From positions 1 through 39,386 of the forward strand of contig JABDGP010000026.1 in the NCBI GenBank assembly GCA_013285945.1: a DNA stretch of 39,386 nt, given 5' to 3'. The notes below the pieces were generated by a model, which saw only the letters and a program-made list of their open reading frames with translations, was not told the origin of the DNA and did no database searches. Of this stretch, positions 16,523 to 25,406 are shown piece after piece. The stretch is from Bacteroidota bacterium (GTDB taxonomy: Bacteria; Bacteroidota; Bacteroidia; Cytophagales; Cyclobacteriaceae). Positions within the stretch are counted from its first letter, which is position 1. Every line of letters starts with the position of its first letter. Made by a program: the position numbers and the translations under genes.

Positions 16523-16927
16523 TTGTTTAAAAAATTATTTTCAAGTAGAAAGGAGTCCAATTTGCTTCCAAAAAGCAGATTTGAAAGGCTTTTACAAATT
16601 GTGAGGGAAACAAAAATTGTCCCGGAATCATACACGATAGAAATTGGTCTGGCCCAGGGCCTTGAGGCTAGTGAAATTATTGAAATCATCAATACTCAGA
16701 AATGCACAGATAGCAACGCATATGACGAATGGTGTATTGAAACAATTATTTCCTCCATTATATCTGAAAAAGGATTTATCAATATTCAAGATTACAAAAG
16801 TCTTATCAACATAGTTTATCGCTACGGGTTTAATGTGGAGATTATTGATCTCATGATTACCAAGTCCGGGGAGTTGCGGAATAAGCATGCTGGCCAGCGA
16901 AACGAAATACGGGAATTAAGGACTTAG
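16523..16927 (+). CDS. Hypothetical helical protein
   Basis: The 134-residue protein is soluble and largely alpha-helical by composition (Ile, Glu, Leu, Ser), with no signal peptide or membrane segment. It starts at TTG (16523), giving the N-terminus MFKKLFSSRK; no in-frame ATG lies nearby. Stretches such as SRFERLLQIVRETKIVP and WCIETIISSIISEKGFI suggest a helix bundle. The neighbours are a small lipoprotein (33 bp upstream) and a TerB-like gene (135 bp downstream). No family is recognised. Confidence 0.65.
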   Translation: MFKKLFSSRKESNLLPKSRFERLLQIVRETKIVPESYTIEIGLAQGLEASEIIEIINTQKCTDSNAYDEWCIETIISSIISEKGFINIQDYKSLINIVYRYGFNVEIIDLMITKSGELRNKHAGQRNEIRELRT

Positions 16928-17062
16928 TAAACAGTATTGTATAAATAATAACTACTAATGATGCCTTGATAATTAGGGGTTACAATAAAACAAAAAGTCC
17001 GTTAAATCTGCATTAAGAATTTATAACTGTGAACAATTTCTTAAAAGTAAAACGATACCATT

Positions 17063-17503
17063 ATGAAACTTAAAAGAATTCTAAAATTTCTGCAGAAGGA
17101 AGATGAAGCTGCAAAAAGTCATATTAAAAACTTAATTACAGTTGCGATAGCCGATGGGAAATTTAAAGACGAGGAATTTGAATTGATCAGGTTAATTGCT
17201 AAAAAAAATAATATCGCTGAATCTCAGCTACAAGAAATTTTGAAGGATTCGCAAGGAGTTGAGTTTGAAATTCCCAAAGACAAGAACAAAAAATTCTATC
17301 AGCTCTACGATTTAGTACACATGATGATAGTTGATCAAGTAATTCACGACAAGGAACAAAAGTTCTGTAATCTGTTTGCAGTGAAATTTGGATACTCCAA
17401 GGAACACGCTGAGGAATTGGTAGAGTCAATAGTCTATAATATCATCAACGGGCAAAAACCCAAGGAAGCAATGAACAGGGTAGCCCGATTACTTAATCAT
17501 TAA
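17063..17503 (+). CDS. TerB-like tellurite-resistance-family domain protein
   Basis: The 146-residue cytoplasmic helical protein matches the TerB-like pattern: an N-terminal helix pair with VAIADGKFKDEEFELIRLIAKKNNI, then IVDQVIHDKEQKFCNLFAVKFGY. The repeated acidic D(G/K)xxxxEE/EQ elements are typical of this fold, which is thought to bind metal or mediate assembly. Such domains are widespread and seldom confer tellurite resistance by themselves. No other ter genes are near. The CPBP protease gene begins 75 bp downstream on the same strand. Confidence 0.8.
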   Translation: MKLKRILKFLQKEDEAAKSHIKNLITVAIADGKFKDEEFELIRLIAKKNNIAESQLQEILKDSQGVEFEIPKDKNKKFYQLYDLVHMMIVDQVIHDKEQKFCNLFAVKFGYSKEHAEELVESIVYNIINGQKPKEAMNRVARLLNH

Positions 17504-17578
17504 ACTCAAAAACTAATATGAAAGCGCGAGTCAGACAAAGATTTGTAAATTGAGTATAACCACCAAACTCTCCAAAAA

Positions 17579-18340
17579 ATGAAACATTTAACATCAAAAT
17601 TCATCTTGTATACCTTTCTATTCAGTTGGGTTGTACATGTGCCTTTCGCTATGAGAGCGCAAAAAATAATTGACTTCACTTTGCCATCCTTTATAATTTG
17701 GGTCGTAGGGATAGTCCCAGCTCTTGTAGCTTTTATACTTATAAAATCAGATGAGGAAAGGCTAAAATCGCTTAAGAGCTCAATCGTCAAAGTTAAAGTC
17801 CCGTTAGTTACTCTTTGTTTGTGCTTCTTTCTCCCGTCGATCTGTTTACTTGTAGCATATTCTGCAGACTCTCATATAAATCTTTTCACTTCTCCTGAGA
17901 TTGTCATCTACGGAATTGTATGGATCATTCTCGCATATGGAGAGGAGATTGGATGGCGAGGGCTGGCATTGCCAGAGCTGGCTGCAAGATTTAATCCATT
18001 TATTGCAGCTTCTATTGTTGGATTGTTTTGGTGCATCTGGCATTACCCAAAAGGCTTGTCAAATTATTATATAAAAGACTGGTCCGTCGCATTACAAGGG
18101 TTAGGCATGTTTTCGATTCAAATAATCATGGCCAATTACATCCTTGCATGGTTATACTTTAAAAGCAAGAGGAGTATTTTTATAACCAGCCTATTTCATG
18201 GGTTGTTTAATGTAACGGCCACAATTTATTCCTTTATGGCAATTGATGGTTACGTCACGTCAGTGTTAGCGCTGACTGCATTGATTTTGATTCTAATTGA
18301 CCGAAAGATGTTTTTCACCAGGCAGGAACACGCATTCTGA
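17579..18340 (+). CDS. CPBP (CAAX/Abi-type) intramembrane metalloprotease
   Basis: The 253-residue polytopic membrane protein has all motifs of the CPBP family: EEIGWRG with Glu122, Glu123 and Arg127; FWCIWHYP with His155; and LFHGLFN with His207 and Asn211. These form the intramembrane glutamate/histidine metal site of Rce1-like proteases. Several hydrophobic helices surround them. Bacterial members act in peptide processing, bacteriocin self-immunity or unknown roles; nothing nearby points to a substrate. It converges on the YceI gene. Confidence 0.92.
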   Translation: MKHLTSKFILYTFLFSWVVHVPFAMRAQKIIDFTLPSFIIWVVGIVPALVAFILIKSDEERLKSLKSSIVKVKVPLVTLCLCFFLPSICLLVAYSADSHINLFTSPEIVIYGIVWIILAYGEEIGWRGLALPELAARFNPFIAASIVGLFWCIWHYPKGLSNYYIKDWSVALQGLGMFSIQIIMANYILAWLYFKSKRSIFITSLFHGLFNVTATIYSFMAIDGYVTSVLALTALILILIDRKMFFTRQEHAF

Positions 18341-18402
18341 ATTTTTAAAAATGTGGACAAGCTCTGATTATTTGAAGTGACAGCTGCATCCTATAAGACT
18401 GC

Positions 18403-18984
18403 TCATTTCTCTCTGTTGATTTCAATGTTCAAGTTGAGATTTACCTGATCACCCACAATTGCGCCACCACCTTCAAAGGTTTCGTTCCATTTTAATCCGT
18501 ATGCCTGCCGACTAAGGCTGCCGGTAATTGTAAAACCTGCTTTATCAACATTGAAGGTTGATTCTTTTAATCTCCCATTATAGGTAACAGCAAATACAAC
18601 TGTTTGGGTTATGTCTCGAATCGTAAGGCTTCCTTTTATAAAGTATTTCCCAGCTTCGTTTACTAGCGTTCCGGCAAAGGTCATCTCGGGGTATTTCTGC
18701 GCGTTCAAAAAATCATCAGACTGCAGGTGATGATCACGTTGATCGTTGTCTGTATCCACTGAAGCAGTTTTGGCGGTGAACGAAACAACAGCACCGTTGA
18801 AATCATCGGTTTTACAAAGAACCTTGGCGTCAAAATCCTTGAACCGCCCAGCGGTTTGACCGACTACAAAATGCGAAACGGTGAAATTAATGCTGGAATG
18901 CTCCTTGTCTATCGTCCACGTGGTTTGTGCCGACACAGTGCGCATAAAGAGGGTTACAGCGAGAGATACAATCAATTTTTTCAT
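18403..18984 (-). CDS. YceI-family periplasmic lipid-binding protein
   Basis: The 193-residue protein has a signal peptide (MKKLIVSLAVTLFMRTVSAQ) and then the YceI signature: WTIDKEHSSINFTVSHFVVGQTAG with the RFKDFDAKV strand, DxxxxxHLQSDDFLNAQKYPEMTF and a final VNLNLNIEINREK. YceI proteins form a lipocalin-like barrel that binds isoprenoid chains in the periplasm. The gene follows the AraC-family regulator by 77 bp on the same strand and may be controlled by it. Confidence 0.95.
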   Translation of the reverse strand: MKKLIVSLAVTLFMRTVSAQTTWTIDKEHSSINFTVSHFVVGQTAGRFKDFDAKVLCKTDDFNGAVVSFTAKTASVDTDNDQRDHHLQSDDFLNAQKYPEMTFAGTLVNEAGKYFIKGSLTIRDITQTVVFAVTYNGRLKESTFNVDKAGFTITGSLSRQAYGLKWNETFEGGGAIVGDQVNLNLNIEINREK

Positions 18985-19061
18985 AGTAATTTTTGAAAAG
19001 AGTATTTAGAAAGGCAAATCTATTAGGTCCAAAGGAAGAGATATGTGCAGAAATGCTCAAT

Positions 19062-19973
19062 CTATAGTCTCTCAATTCTGAAACCAAGAGGTGAAATACC
19101 AGATGCTGTTTTAAACGCTCGGCAGAACGCACTCGGATTCTCAAAACCGCATCGCCATGTAATTTCTTGTACCGACATGGAAGATTGTTTCAATAGTCTT
19201 GCTGCATGACCAAGCCTGATCTGAATCAGGTACTGGTGCGGAGTGATACCGAAGGCAGCCTGGAATTGGCGCACAAGTTGTGGAGTGGATAAACAAGCTT
19301 CACTACTTATTCTGGAGAGATGATGTTTATCCATAAAGGCAGAATGCAAGAAATCTTTGGCGACACACAAACGTTTATAAATTTCGTTTCTTGTGGCTGG
19401 CTTTAATGCTCTTACATTGCCGCACTTTTTAACTTCCTTTTTATGAAAGGATATCAAATGATGAAGCAGGAATATGAGATGTTCATCTACCCGATTGCTA
19501 TCGTATCCATTGGTATTTAATGCAGCGATCAGGTTCGTTAATTTTTGTTCCAAGCCTGAATCCGTTTCATAAAGCGTCTGAAAGAACTCAAGAGTTTGTC
19601 CTTCTCCCACTGGGTTATCAAGCAAGGATTCCTCGGTAGCCAGTGCATCATGAAAAACAGATGAAGCGAATGCTTTCGTAAAAAAAACAGATTGAATCCT
19701 AACTTCGCCAGCTGTTTCAACGCGGCACGAATAGTCTTGTCCGTCATTCAAAATTAGGAATTGACCAGGCCTCACAGCTAATTGACGATTGTTCACTTCG
19801 TACCACTCTTCACCACTTAGTATTGTTTTAATAGAGAAGCTGCCCTCTAATCGCTCGCAATACGTCTTGCTGGCAAGTGCATTGAAAATAATATTGTGCT
19901 GCTTGAATCGACTAAAATGCAATTCTTCGTCAAATCCGGGTTTCTGATGATCAGGCAAGCTGGTAAAGTACAT
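19062..19973 (-). CDS. AraC-family transcriptional regulator
   Basis: The 303-residue protein has an N-terminal cupin-like sensing domain (about 30-115, with VRPGQFLILNDGQ) and a C-terminal AraC double helix-turn-helix (about 205-303). The first helix-turn-helix includes LSRISSEACLSTPQLVRQFQ, the linker GITPHQYLIQIRLGHAARLL, and the second VQEITWRCGFENPSAFCRAFK. This is a full-length member. It is divergent from a TauE/SafE permease gene (136 bp apart) and upstream of YceI, so either could be a target. The inducer is unknown. Confidence 0.93.
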   Translation of the reverse strand: MYFTSLPDHQKPGFDEELHFSRFKQHNIIFNALASKTYCERLEGSFSIKTILSGEEWYEVNNRQLAVRPGQFLILNDGQDYSCRVETAGEVRIQSVFFTKAFASSVFHDALATEESLLDNPVGEGQTLEFFQTLYETDSGLEQKLTNLIAALNTNGYDSNRVDEHLIFLLHHLISFHKKEVKKCGNVRALKPATRNEIYKRLCVAKDFLHSAFMDKHHLSRISSEACLSTPQLVRQFQAAFGITPHQYLIQIRLGHAARLLKQSSMSVQEITWRCGFENPSAFCRAFKTASGISPLGFRIERL

Positions 19974-20109
19974 GCAACAAAAATATTGATCGTGGTTCGC
20001 TTTTCAATGTTCAAGCCTGAAAGAGTTTGAAATTTACAGTCGTCACACACTGAAACGTTATATTTACGAATCAGTTTGGACTCCATTTTCAAAAACTTAA
20101 TTCATTTCC

Positions 20110-20862
20110 TTGATACTATTTCTTAGCAATCTCGATAATCAGTCTTTACTTATTGCCTTGTCTGTAGCCTTATTACTTGGCATGGCAAAAACGGGAGTGC
20201 ACGGCGCTGGAATGTTATCTGTTCCGCTACTTGCAATTGCGTTTGGAGGAAAAGTCTCCAGCGGGTTAATGCTTCCCATGTTATTGGTAGCTGACATTTT
20301 CGGGGTATTGTATTACCATCGTCATGCCTCGGTCAAACATTTGAAAACACTATTTCCATGGGCCGCAATTGGCATCATCGTAGGAAGTATTGCAGGAAAT
20401 TTTATTTCGGAAGGTTTGTTCAGAATTATCATGGCGCTAACAATAGTAATCAGTCTGTTTGTCATGATTTGGATGGAAGCAGGCGGAAAAGAAAAAATTC
20501 CAGATAATATGTTTCTGGGAGCTGGAGCCGGATTTTTGGGAGGGTTCACTTCAATGATTGGTAATCTTGCAGGCACTGTGATGGCTGTCTATTTTATTAG
20601 CATGAAGCTTCCTAAAAATAATTTCATAGGTACGGTCGCCTGGTTCTTCTTCGTAATCAATTGGTTCAAGGTACCTTTTCATATTTGGGTATGGCATACT
20701 ATTAATGCAGACTCATGGTTACTTGCGCTCACACTTATCCCGGTGATTTTACTGGGCGCCTACCTCGGAATCTTAATAGTAAAGAAAATGACCGATAAAA
20801 CTTACCGCTGGTTTATTATCAGCATGACGTTTGTAGCTGCCATGGTGATGATTTTAAAATAA
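20110..20862 (+). CDS. TauE/SafE-family permease
   Basis: The 250-residue protein has about eight hydrophobic helices and the TauE/SafE pattern: GMAKTGVHGAGMLSVPLLA near the N-terminus and a second half with GAGFLGGFTSMIGNLAGTVMA, which repeats the first. The family exports sulfite, sulfoacetate or related anions. A TTG at 20110 gives a full-length N-terminus; no better ATG exists upstream. It is divergent from the AraC regulator. The substrate is not known and no sulfur genes lie near. Confidence 0.9.
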   Translation: MILFLSNLDNQSLLIALSVALLLGMAKTGVHGAGMLSVPLLAIAFGGKVSSGLMLPMLLVADIFGVLYYHRHASVKHLKTLFPWAAIGIIVGSIAGNFISEGLFRIIMALTIVISLFVMIWMEAGGKEKIPDNMFLGAGAGFLGGFTSMIGNLAGTVMAVYFISMKLPKNNFIGTVAWFFFVINWFKVPFHIWVWHTINADSWLLALTLIPVILLGAYLGILIVKKMTDKTYRWFIISMTFVAAMVMILK

Positions 20863-20881
20863 AACGCTCACTCTTCTGGCT

Positions 20882-21064
20882 TTAGTCTTGCGCCTGAAGG
20901 AATACAATAAAGCTAAACAATGTCTGACCAACGTTTTCAATATTTTTCAAGTCATTCGCTGTCAGTGTGACTTCTCCCTGAGCGTTTATTTTTTTCTTTA
21001 TAGAATTGATATAAGTCACAAGCGCGCTTATCATTTTCAAATCTTTCTTTGTAATGTCTTTCAT
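20882..21064 (-). CDS. Small helical hypothetical protein
   Basis: This 60-residue protein is rich in Lys, Asn and Ile and reads as two or three helices (MKDITKKDLKMISALVTYI, LTANDLKNIENVGQTLFSF). It has an ATG start with AAAGAG just upstream. It converges on the TauE/SafE gene with 19 bp between. A competing plus-strand frame covers the same bases but has a composition unlike a real protein. No family is recognised. Confidence 0.5.
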   Translation of the reverse strand: MKDITKKDLKMISALVTYINSIKKKINAQGEVTLTANDLKNIENVGQTLFSFIVFLQAQD

Positions 21065-21326
21065 AACTCTTTAACTGTTCTGTTCTAAACTTTGATAATA
21101 TAGACCTCAGCCTATTAACGTTCTTATGAGTAACGGAAAAGAGGTTAATTTTATTTTGCTGCAACAATGCCGAATCTCACTGTTCCGATTCCAAGTGCAG
21201 ATTTGTAATTATTATAATGACAAGCTCCAGTGACATTGACAGAAAATACAGGTTTGAGTTGATAGATCCGTGTATTAATTTTACTTTGGATCAGTCTAGA
21301 TGTCAAATTATAAATCAAATCATCAA

Positions 21327-22106
21327 ATGAGAATTTTATTTAAAAACTCCCGCTGTATTTTTCTGACGTTAAGCCTGTGCATTTTGTCTTTCACAATAAA
21401 TGCTGCTCCTTCTTACTATCAGATAAAAGTCTACTATTTTAAAAATAAGGAGCAGGAAAGCAGGTTAAACCAATATTTTGAGAAAGCGTTTGTTCCTGCA
21501 GCTCACAGAGCCGGGATTACCAGAGTTGGTATTTTCAAATCATTTGATGAGGATACCCTAAGGCGTTTTTTTGTTTTTGTACCCGTTCAATCCCTGAGTG
21601 AATTGGAAAAGTTTGAGCAAAAATTATCAGCAGATCAACTTTACATTAAGGAAGGTTCCGATTTTATCCAGGCTGGTTATAAAAACTCACCTTATAAAAG
21701 AATCGAAACCATTTTGCTTCGGGCATTTCCTAATATGACAGAGCCTGCATTATCGGGATTGACGGGGAACAAGGCCGATCGCTTCTATGAACTACGCAGT
21801 TATGAAAGCCCTACTGAAAAATATTATGCCCAAAAAGTTAAAATGTTTAATACTGGAGGTGAGATCAACATTTTCAAACGGCTAAATTTTAACGCTATAT
21901 TTTATGCTGATGTGATCGCGGGAGCTCACATGCCCAATTTGATGTATCTGACAACATTTAATAATAAAGCAGATCGCGACAAGCATTGGAAAGACTTCGA
22001 TGGCGATTCTGAATGGCAAGTATTAAAGGCTAAAGACGAATATCAGAACACAATTTCAGGCGCTGAATTAATTTTCTTGCATCCTACAGCATATTCTGAT
22101 TTCTAG
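21327..22106 (+). CDS. Exported NIPSNAP-family protein
   Basis: The protein has a signal peptide (MRILFKNSRCIFLTLSLCIL, cleavage near NAAPS). The mature part carries two NIPSNAP-type ferredoxin-like halves: YYQIKVYYFKNKEQESRL in the first and FYELRSYESPTEKYY in the second, each followed by an aromatic strand (RRFFVFVPVQSL, LMYLTTFNNKADRDKHW). The ATG at 21327 is preferred because it sits right before the signal peptide; an in-frame ATG at 21300 would add nine residues. Bacteroidota carry many exported NIPSNAP proteins; their role is not settled, with dimeric-barrel binding or oxygenase ancestry suggested. Confidence 0.9.
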   Translation: MRILFKNSRCIFLTLSLCILSFTINAAPSYYQIKVYYFKNKEQESRLNQYFEKAFVPAAHRAGITRVGIFKSFDEDTLRRFFVFVPVQSLSELEKFEQKLSADQLYIKEGSDFIQAGYKNSPYKRIETILLRAFPNMTEPALSGLTGNKADRFYELRSYESPTEKYYAQKVKMFNTGGEINIFKRLNFNAIFYADVIAGAHMPNLMYLTTFNNKADRDKHWKDFDGDSEWQVLKAKDEYQNTISGAELIFLHPTAYSDF

Positions 22107-22125
22107 GATCTCAAAGGGCCTACTA

Positions 22126-22169
22126 TCCATATATTATAGAGTATCATGGATTCCATATATACATAGAGT
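22126..22169. repeat. Imperfect direct repeat
   Basis: TCCATATATTATAGAGT (22126-22142) recurs as TCCATATATACATAGAGT (22152-22169), differing by one inserted base and a neighbouring substitution. It lies between the convergent NIPSNAP and GH53 genes. It may be chance in AT-rich DNA or a remnant of a small duplication. Confidence 0.4.
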
Positions 22170-22177
22170 GGAACCCG

Positions 22178-23218
22178 CTATTTTATAAAAGCGTTTAGGG
22201 CAGCAGTAGGTTTGCCTGTATTATCAAAAGCTCCAAGGCCGTAGCCTTGCCAGTTGTTATAGCATTCGGGCTCCCAATAAAATACACCAAGTCCGTTTCC
22301 GCTGGCTACCGACTTGGTCTTACTGATAATGTCTGTCAGAAAAGACTTAGCTGTTGCCGGATCATTCTCTGGCATTCCCGCCTCTACAATCATAACCGGC
22401 TTGCCATATCGGGAAACCATGTCATTCATATTGGTAAGACATTGCAAATTTATAGAGCTCCAGCTATTAGCAGAATAGGACGGATATAAAGACATTCCGA
22501 TAATATCAAATTTTGCTCCGCCAGCAGTCAGGCCGTCAAACATCCAACGGAATAAGGAATTGTCGTAACCGTTTGAAACATGCACTATCACTTTGGTGGT
22601 GTCACTTACAGCCTTCACCGCATTGTAACCTTGTGTAACAAGGGAAGCGAAATTGGTAAAACTATTTTGATTAGCTGAAATTCCGCCATCGGGCCATAGC
22701 ATTCCATCATTCGTTTCGTTTCCAACTTGAACCCAATTGGGAATAACGCCATTTAACTTAAGTGTATCCATCACTCCTTTCGTATAATTATAGACAGTCG
22801 TCTGCAAGGAGGTCAAACTTAAACCTGACCATGCTGCAGGTTTGGTTTGATGGCCCGGGTCTGCCCACGTATCACTATAGTGCAGGTCAAGAAGAATTTT
22901 CATTCCAACAGCCTTTGCCCTCTTTGCTTTTGCGACGACATCGGTTGTATTGTTCCATCCTCCGGCAGGATTTACCCATGCCCTTAACCGTATAGAATTA
23001 ATTCCTAAACTTTTAAGAAGAAGGATGCAATCTTGCTGCTTTCCTGTACTATCGTAAAATTTCAAGCCTGACGCTTCCATTTGAGTAAGCCAACTGATGT
23101 CTGCACCTTTTGAAATTACAGTTTTAGTTACAGGAGTTATAGGAGTCGTTTGTGTCTTGCTGCAGCTCACAGGAAAGATTACCAAAAAAAGAAACAATGG
23201 TTTAAATATGTATTTCAT
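22178..23218 (-). CDS. GH53 endo-beta-1,4-galactanase lipoprotein
   Basis: The 346-residue protein has a lipoprotein signal (MKYIFKPLFLFLVIFPVSC, Cys19). The rest is one GH53 catalytic domain: KGADISWLTQMEASG, SIRLRAWVNPAGG, MKILLDLHYSDTWADP, then WVQVGNETNDGMLWPDGG with acid/base Glu168 and MIVEAGMPE with nucleophile Glu279. GH53 enzymes cut beta-1,4-galactan in pectin side chains and type I arabinogalactan. It is probably surface-exposed and makes oligosaccharides for uptake. It is the last gene of the galactan operon, 17 bp after the aldo/keto reductase. A second GH53 domain is part of the fused enzyme at 31201. Confidence 0.95.
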   Translation of the reverse strand: MKYIFKPLFLFLVIFPVSCSKTQTTPITPVTKTVISKGADISWLTQMEASGLKFYDSTGKQQDCILLLKSLGINSIRLRAWVNPAGGWNNTTDVVAKAKRAKAVGMKILLDLHYSDTWADPGHQTKPAAWSGLSLTSLQTTVYNYTKGVMDTLKLNGVIPNWVQVGNETNDGMLWPDGGISANQNSFTNFASLVTQGYNAVKAVSDTTKVIVHVSNGYDNSLFRWMFDGLTAGGAKFDIIGMSLYPSYSANSWSSINLQCLTNMNDMVSRYGKPVMIVEAGMPENDPATAKSFLTDIISKTKSVASGNGLGVFYWEPECYNNWQGYGLGAFDNTGKPTAALNAFIK

Positions 23219-23235
23219 AAAAGTCCTTTTTACAA

Positions 23236-24243
23236 TTAGTTTACACGCATAATATTGTCAGCCAAAATCGAGTCTATTCTATTAAGTTCATCAGTAGTAA
23301 AGTCAGCTCTGTTTAGGCTTTCAATGGCATCCAAAACTTGTTGTTGTTTGCTTGCCCCGATGAGAACTGAAGTAATCCTTTTGTCTTTTAATATCCATGA
23401 CAAAGCCATCTGCGCCAATTTTTGTCCGCGATCAATTGCTATCTTATTCAGCTTCTTAATTTTTTCAATCTTCTCTTTTGTAATATGACTTTCAGTCAGA
23501 AAACCGACTCCTTTGGCAACACGGGAATCGATTGGTATGCCGTGTAAGTATTTATCTGTTAACATTCCCTGAGCCAAAGGAGAGAAGGCGATACACCCAA
23601 CACCTTCTTTCTCTAAAAGGTCGAGCAATCCATTTTCTACCCAGCGCTCGAACATCGAATACTTTGGTTGATGAATAACACATGGTGTTCCAAGTCGACG
23701 AAGTATTGTTATGGCCTGCTCAGCTTCTGTGGGTTTGTAATTGGATATTCCAACATAGAGCGCTTTGCCCTGCCTGACTATCAAATCAAGAGCCGACATC
23801 GTTTCTTCAAGTGGTGTTTCAGAGTCAGGTCGATGATGGTAGAAAATATCTACATAATCCAACTGCATCCGCTGCAGGCTCTGATCAAGACTGCTGATCA
23901 AGTATTTTTTTGAACCACCGTCGCCATAGGGGCCATTCCACATATGGTATCCAGCTTTTGTAGAAATAATCAATTCATCCCGATGAGTCTTAAAATCGTC
24001 TCTGAGAATTTTTCCGAAGTTTTCTTCAGCCGATCCGGGTGGCGGGCCATAGTTGTTGGCAAGATCAACGTGCGTAATACCATTATCGAATGCACATTTC
24101 AAAATAGCACGACACATTTCAAATTCATCTACATGACCGAAATTATGCCACAAGCCGAGGGAGATCGCAGGCAGTTTTAATCCGCTCAATCCGCAACGAG
24201 AGTATTTCATGGCTGCATAGCGGTTGAGGTCAAACATTTGCAT
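23236..24243 (-). CDS. Aldo/keto reductase (YghZ/L-GAP reductase-like)
   Basis: The 335-residue TIM-barrel reductase carries the catalytic tetrad Asp60, Tyr65 (in ANNYGP), Lys96 (STKAGY) and His136 (FYHHRPD), with the NADPH-binding tail ending in SVLIGASKQQQVLDAI. The N-terminal WHNFG and the GPPPGSAEENFG loop match the YghZ group, which reduces L-glyceraldehyde 3-phosphate and other aldehydes. Its start overlaps the end of galK by 14 bp, so it is cotranscribed. In this operon it may handle a sugar aldehyde, but the substrate is not known. An alternative ATG lies at 24237. Confidence 0.92.
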   Translation of the reverse strand: MQMFDLNRYAAMKYSRCGLSGLKLPAISLGLWHNFGHVDEFEMCRAILKCAFDNGITHVDLANNYGPPPGSAEENFGKILRDDFKTHRDELIISTKAGYHMWNGPYGDGGSKKYLISSLDQSLQRMQLDYVDIFYHHRPDSETPLEETMSALDLIVRQGKALYVGISNYKPTEAEQAITILRRLGTPCVIHQPKYSMFERWVENGLLDLLEKEGVGCIAFSPLAQGMLTDKYLHGIPIDSRVAKGVGFLTESHITKEKIEKIKKLNKIAIDRGQKLAQMALSWILKDKRITSVLIGASKQQQVLDAIESLNRADFTTDELNRIDSILADNIMRVN

Positions 24244-25396
24244 AGACGTTACTATTTATCCGCTGTGTTCCCTGCTCAACTTCAACAACATAAGGAGTCA
24301 TTTCTAATTTCATTTTCATTTTATAAGAATCATATATGAGCTGAGTCAGTTCCTCAATCGCACTCTCTTTTACTAAGTTGATTGTACATCCACCAAAGCC
24401 TCCTCCCATCATCCTCGCTCCTAGCACTGCGGGATTTCCTCTTACTGCGCTTACCAGAAAATCCAATTCACGGCAACTCACTTCATACTCACTGGCTAAG
24501 TCCTCATGCGTTTGAAACATTTTCCTTCCCAGCGACTGAATATCACCTCGTTCTAAATCTTCGCAGCCCGCGAGAAGTCTTTGGGTTTCCTCTACAACAT
24601 ACTTACATCGTTTATATATAATGTCGTCTTGTGGCGCCACGCATTGCTGCAGCATCTCAATTGTAACACCTCTCAAGCTGGTTATCCCTTCATACCTCTC
24701 CTGAATCCACTTGACGCCTTGTTCACATTGTTCGCGCCTTGTATTGTACTCCGTAGAAGCAAGTTTGTGCTTTACGTTTGTGTCAAATAGAACGATTTTA
24801 TATCCTTCAAGTTTTAATGGTTTGTATTCGTACTGCAACGACCTGCAATCAAGTTTAATAACATGGTTTCTTTTTCCGAACATGCTCGCAAACTGATCCA
24901 TGATGCCGCACATAACTCCGCCGTAGGTATTCTCTGCTTTCTGAGCGATACGTACCATTTCAATTTTCTCAAGACCCAAAGAGAATAATTCATTTAATGC
25001 AAAAACGGTTGCGCATTCAAGTGCCGCCGATGATGAAAGCCCTGCCCCGATAGGTATGTCTCCGTACACTGCCAGATTAAAGCCTTCAATATGACACCCT
25101 CTCTTTAACAACTGGTCAACAACGCCCAATATATAAGTAGTCCATTTTTTAGTTGGCTCTATATATAATAGAGGAAAATGAAAGCTTTCATCAAAATCAG
25201 CTGAATAAAGATGAGCTTGTCCGTCATTAATTTTACTCACAGCCACAAAGATGCTCTTGTCGATTGCTGCCGGCAAAACAAAACCTTCATTGTAATCGGT
25301 GTGCTCACCAATAATATTAACTCTTCCTGGTGCGCGGACTACCAGTGGCTCAACAAAAAATTTCTGCCTGAAGATGTCTGTTATCTTATTAATCAT
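24230..25396 (-). CDS. galK: Galactokinase
   Basis: The 388-residue GHMP-family kinase phosphorylates alpha-D-galactose at C1 using ATP. The galactokinase signature GRVNIIGEHTDYNEGFVLP (from about residue 24) holds the sugar-binding Glu31, His32 and Asp34. The ATP loop PIGAGLSSSAALE spans 115-127, the catalytic Asp167 is in GIMDQFAS, and motif III is MMGGGFGGCTINL. It starts 11 bp after the GH2 gene and overlaps the aldo/keto reductase gene at its end. No galT, galE or galM is seen in the window, so the rest of the Leloir pathway must lie elsewhere. Confidence 0.97.
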   Translation of the reverse strand: MINKITDIFRQKFFVEPLVVRAPGRVNIIGEHTDYNEGFVLPAAIDKSIFVAVSKINDGQAHLYSADFDESFHFPLLYIEPTKKWTTYILGVVDQLLKRGCHIEGFNLAVYGDIPIGAGLSSSAALECATVFALNELFSLGLEKIEMVRIAQKAENTYGGVMCGIMDQFASMFGKRNHVIKLDCRSLQYEYKPLKLEGYKIVLFDTNVKHKLASTEYNTRREQCEQGVKWIQERYEGITSLRGVTIEMLQQCVAPQDDIIYKRCKYVVEETQRLLAGCEDLERGDIQSLGRKMFQTHEDLASEYEVSCRELDFLVSAVRGNPAVLGARMMGGGFGGCTINLVKESAIEELTQLIYDSYKMKMKLEMTPYVVEVEQGTQRINSNVYANV

Positions 25397-25406
25397 ACTT
25401 ATGCTC

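Noticed and set aside
17063..17503. Possible tellurite resistance determinant
   Set aside because: Only a TerB-like domain is present and no other ter genes are nearby, so a resistance role is not supported.
17579..18340. Possible abortive-infection or phage-defence gene (CPBP/Abi)
   Set aside because: There are no other defence genes around and the family is common in housekeeping contexts.
18341..18352. ATTTTTAAAAAT palindrome after the CPBP gene
   Set aside because: It is a pure A/T palindrome without a loop; it cannot form a useful terminator hairpin.
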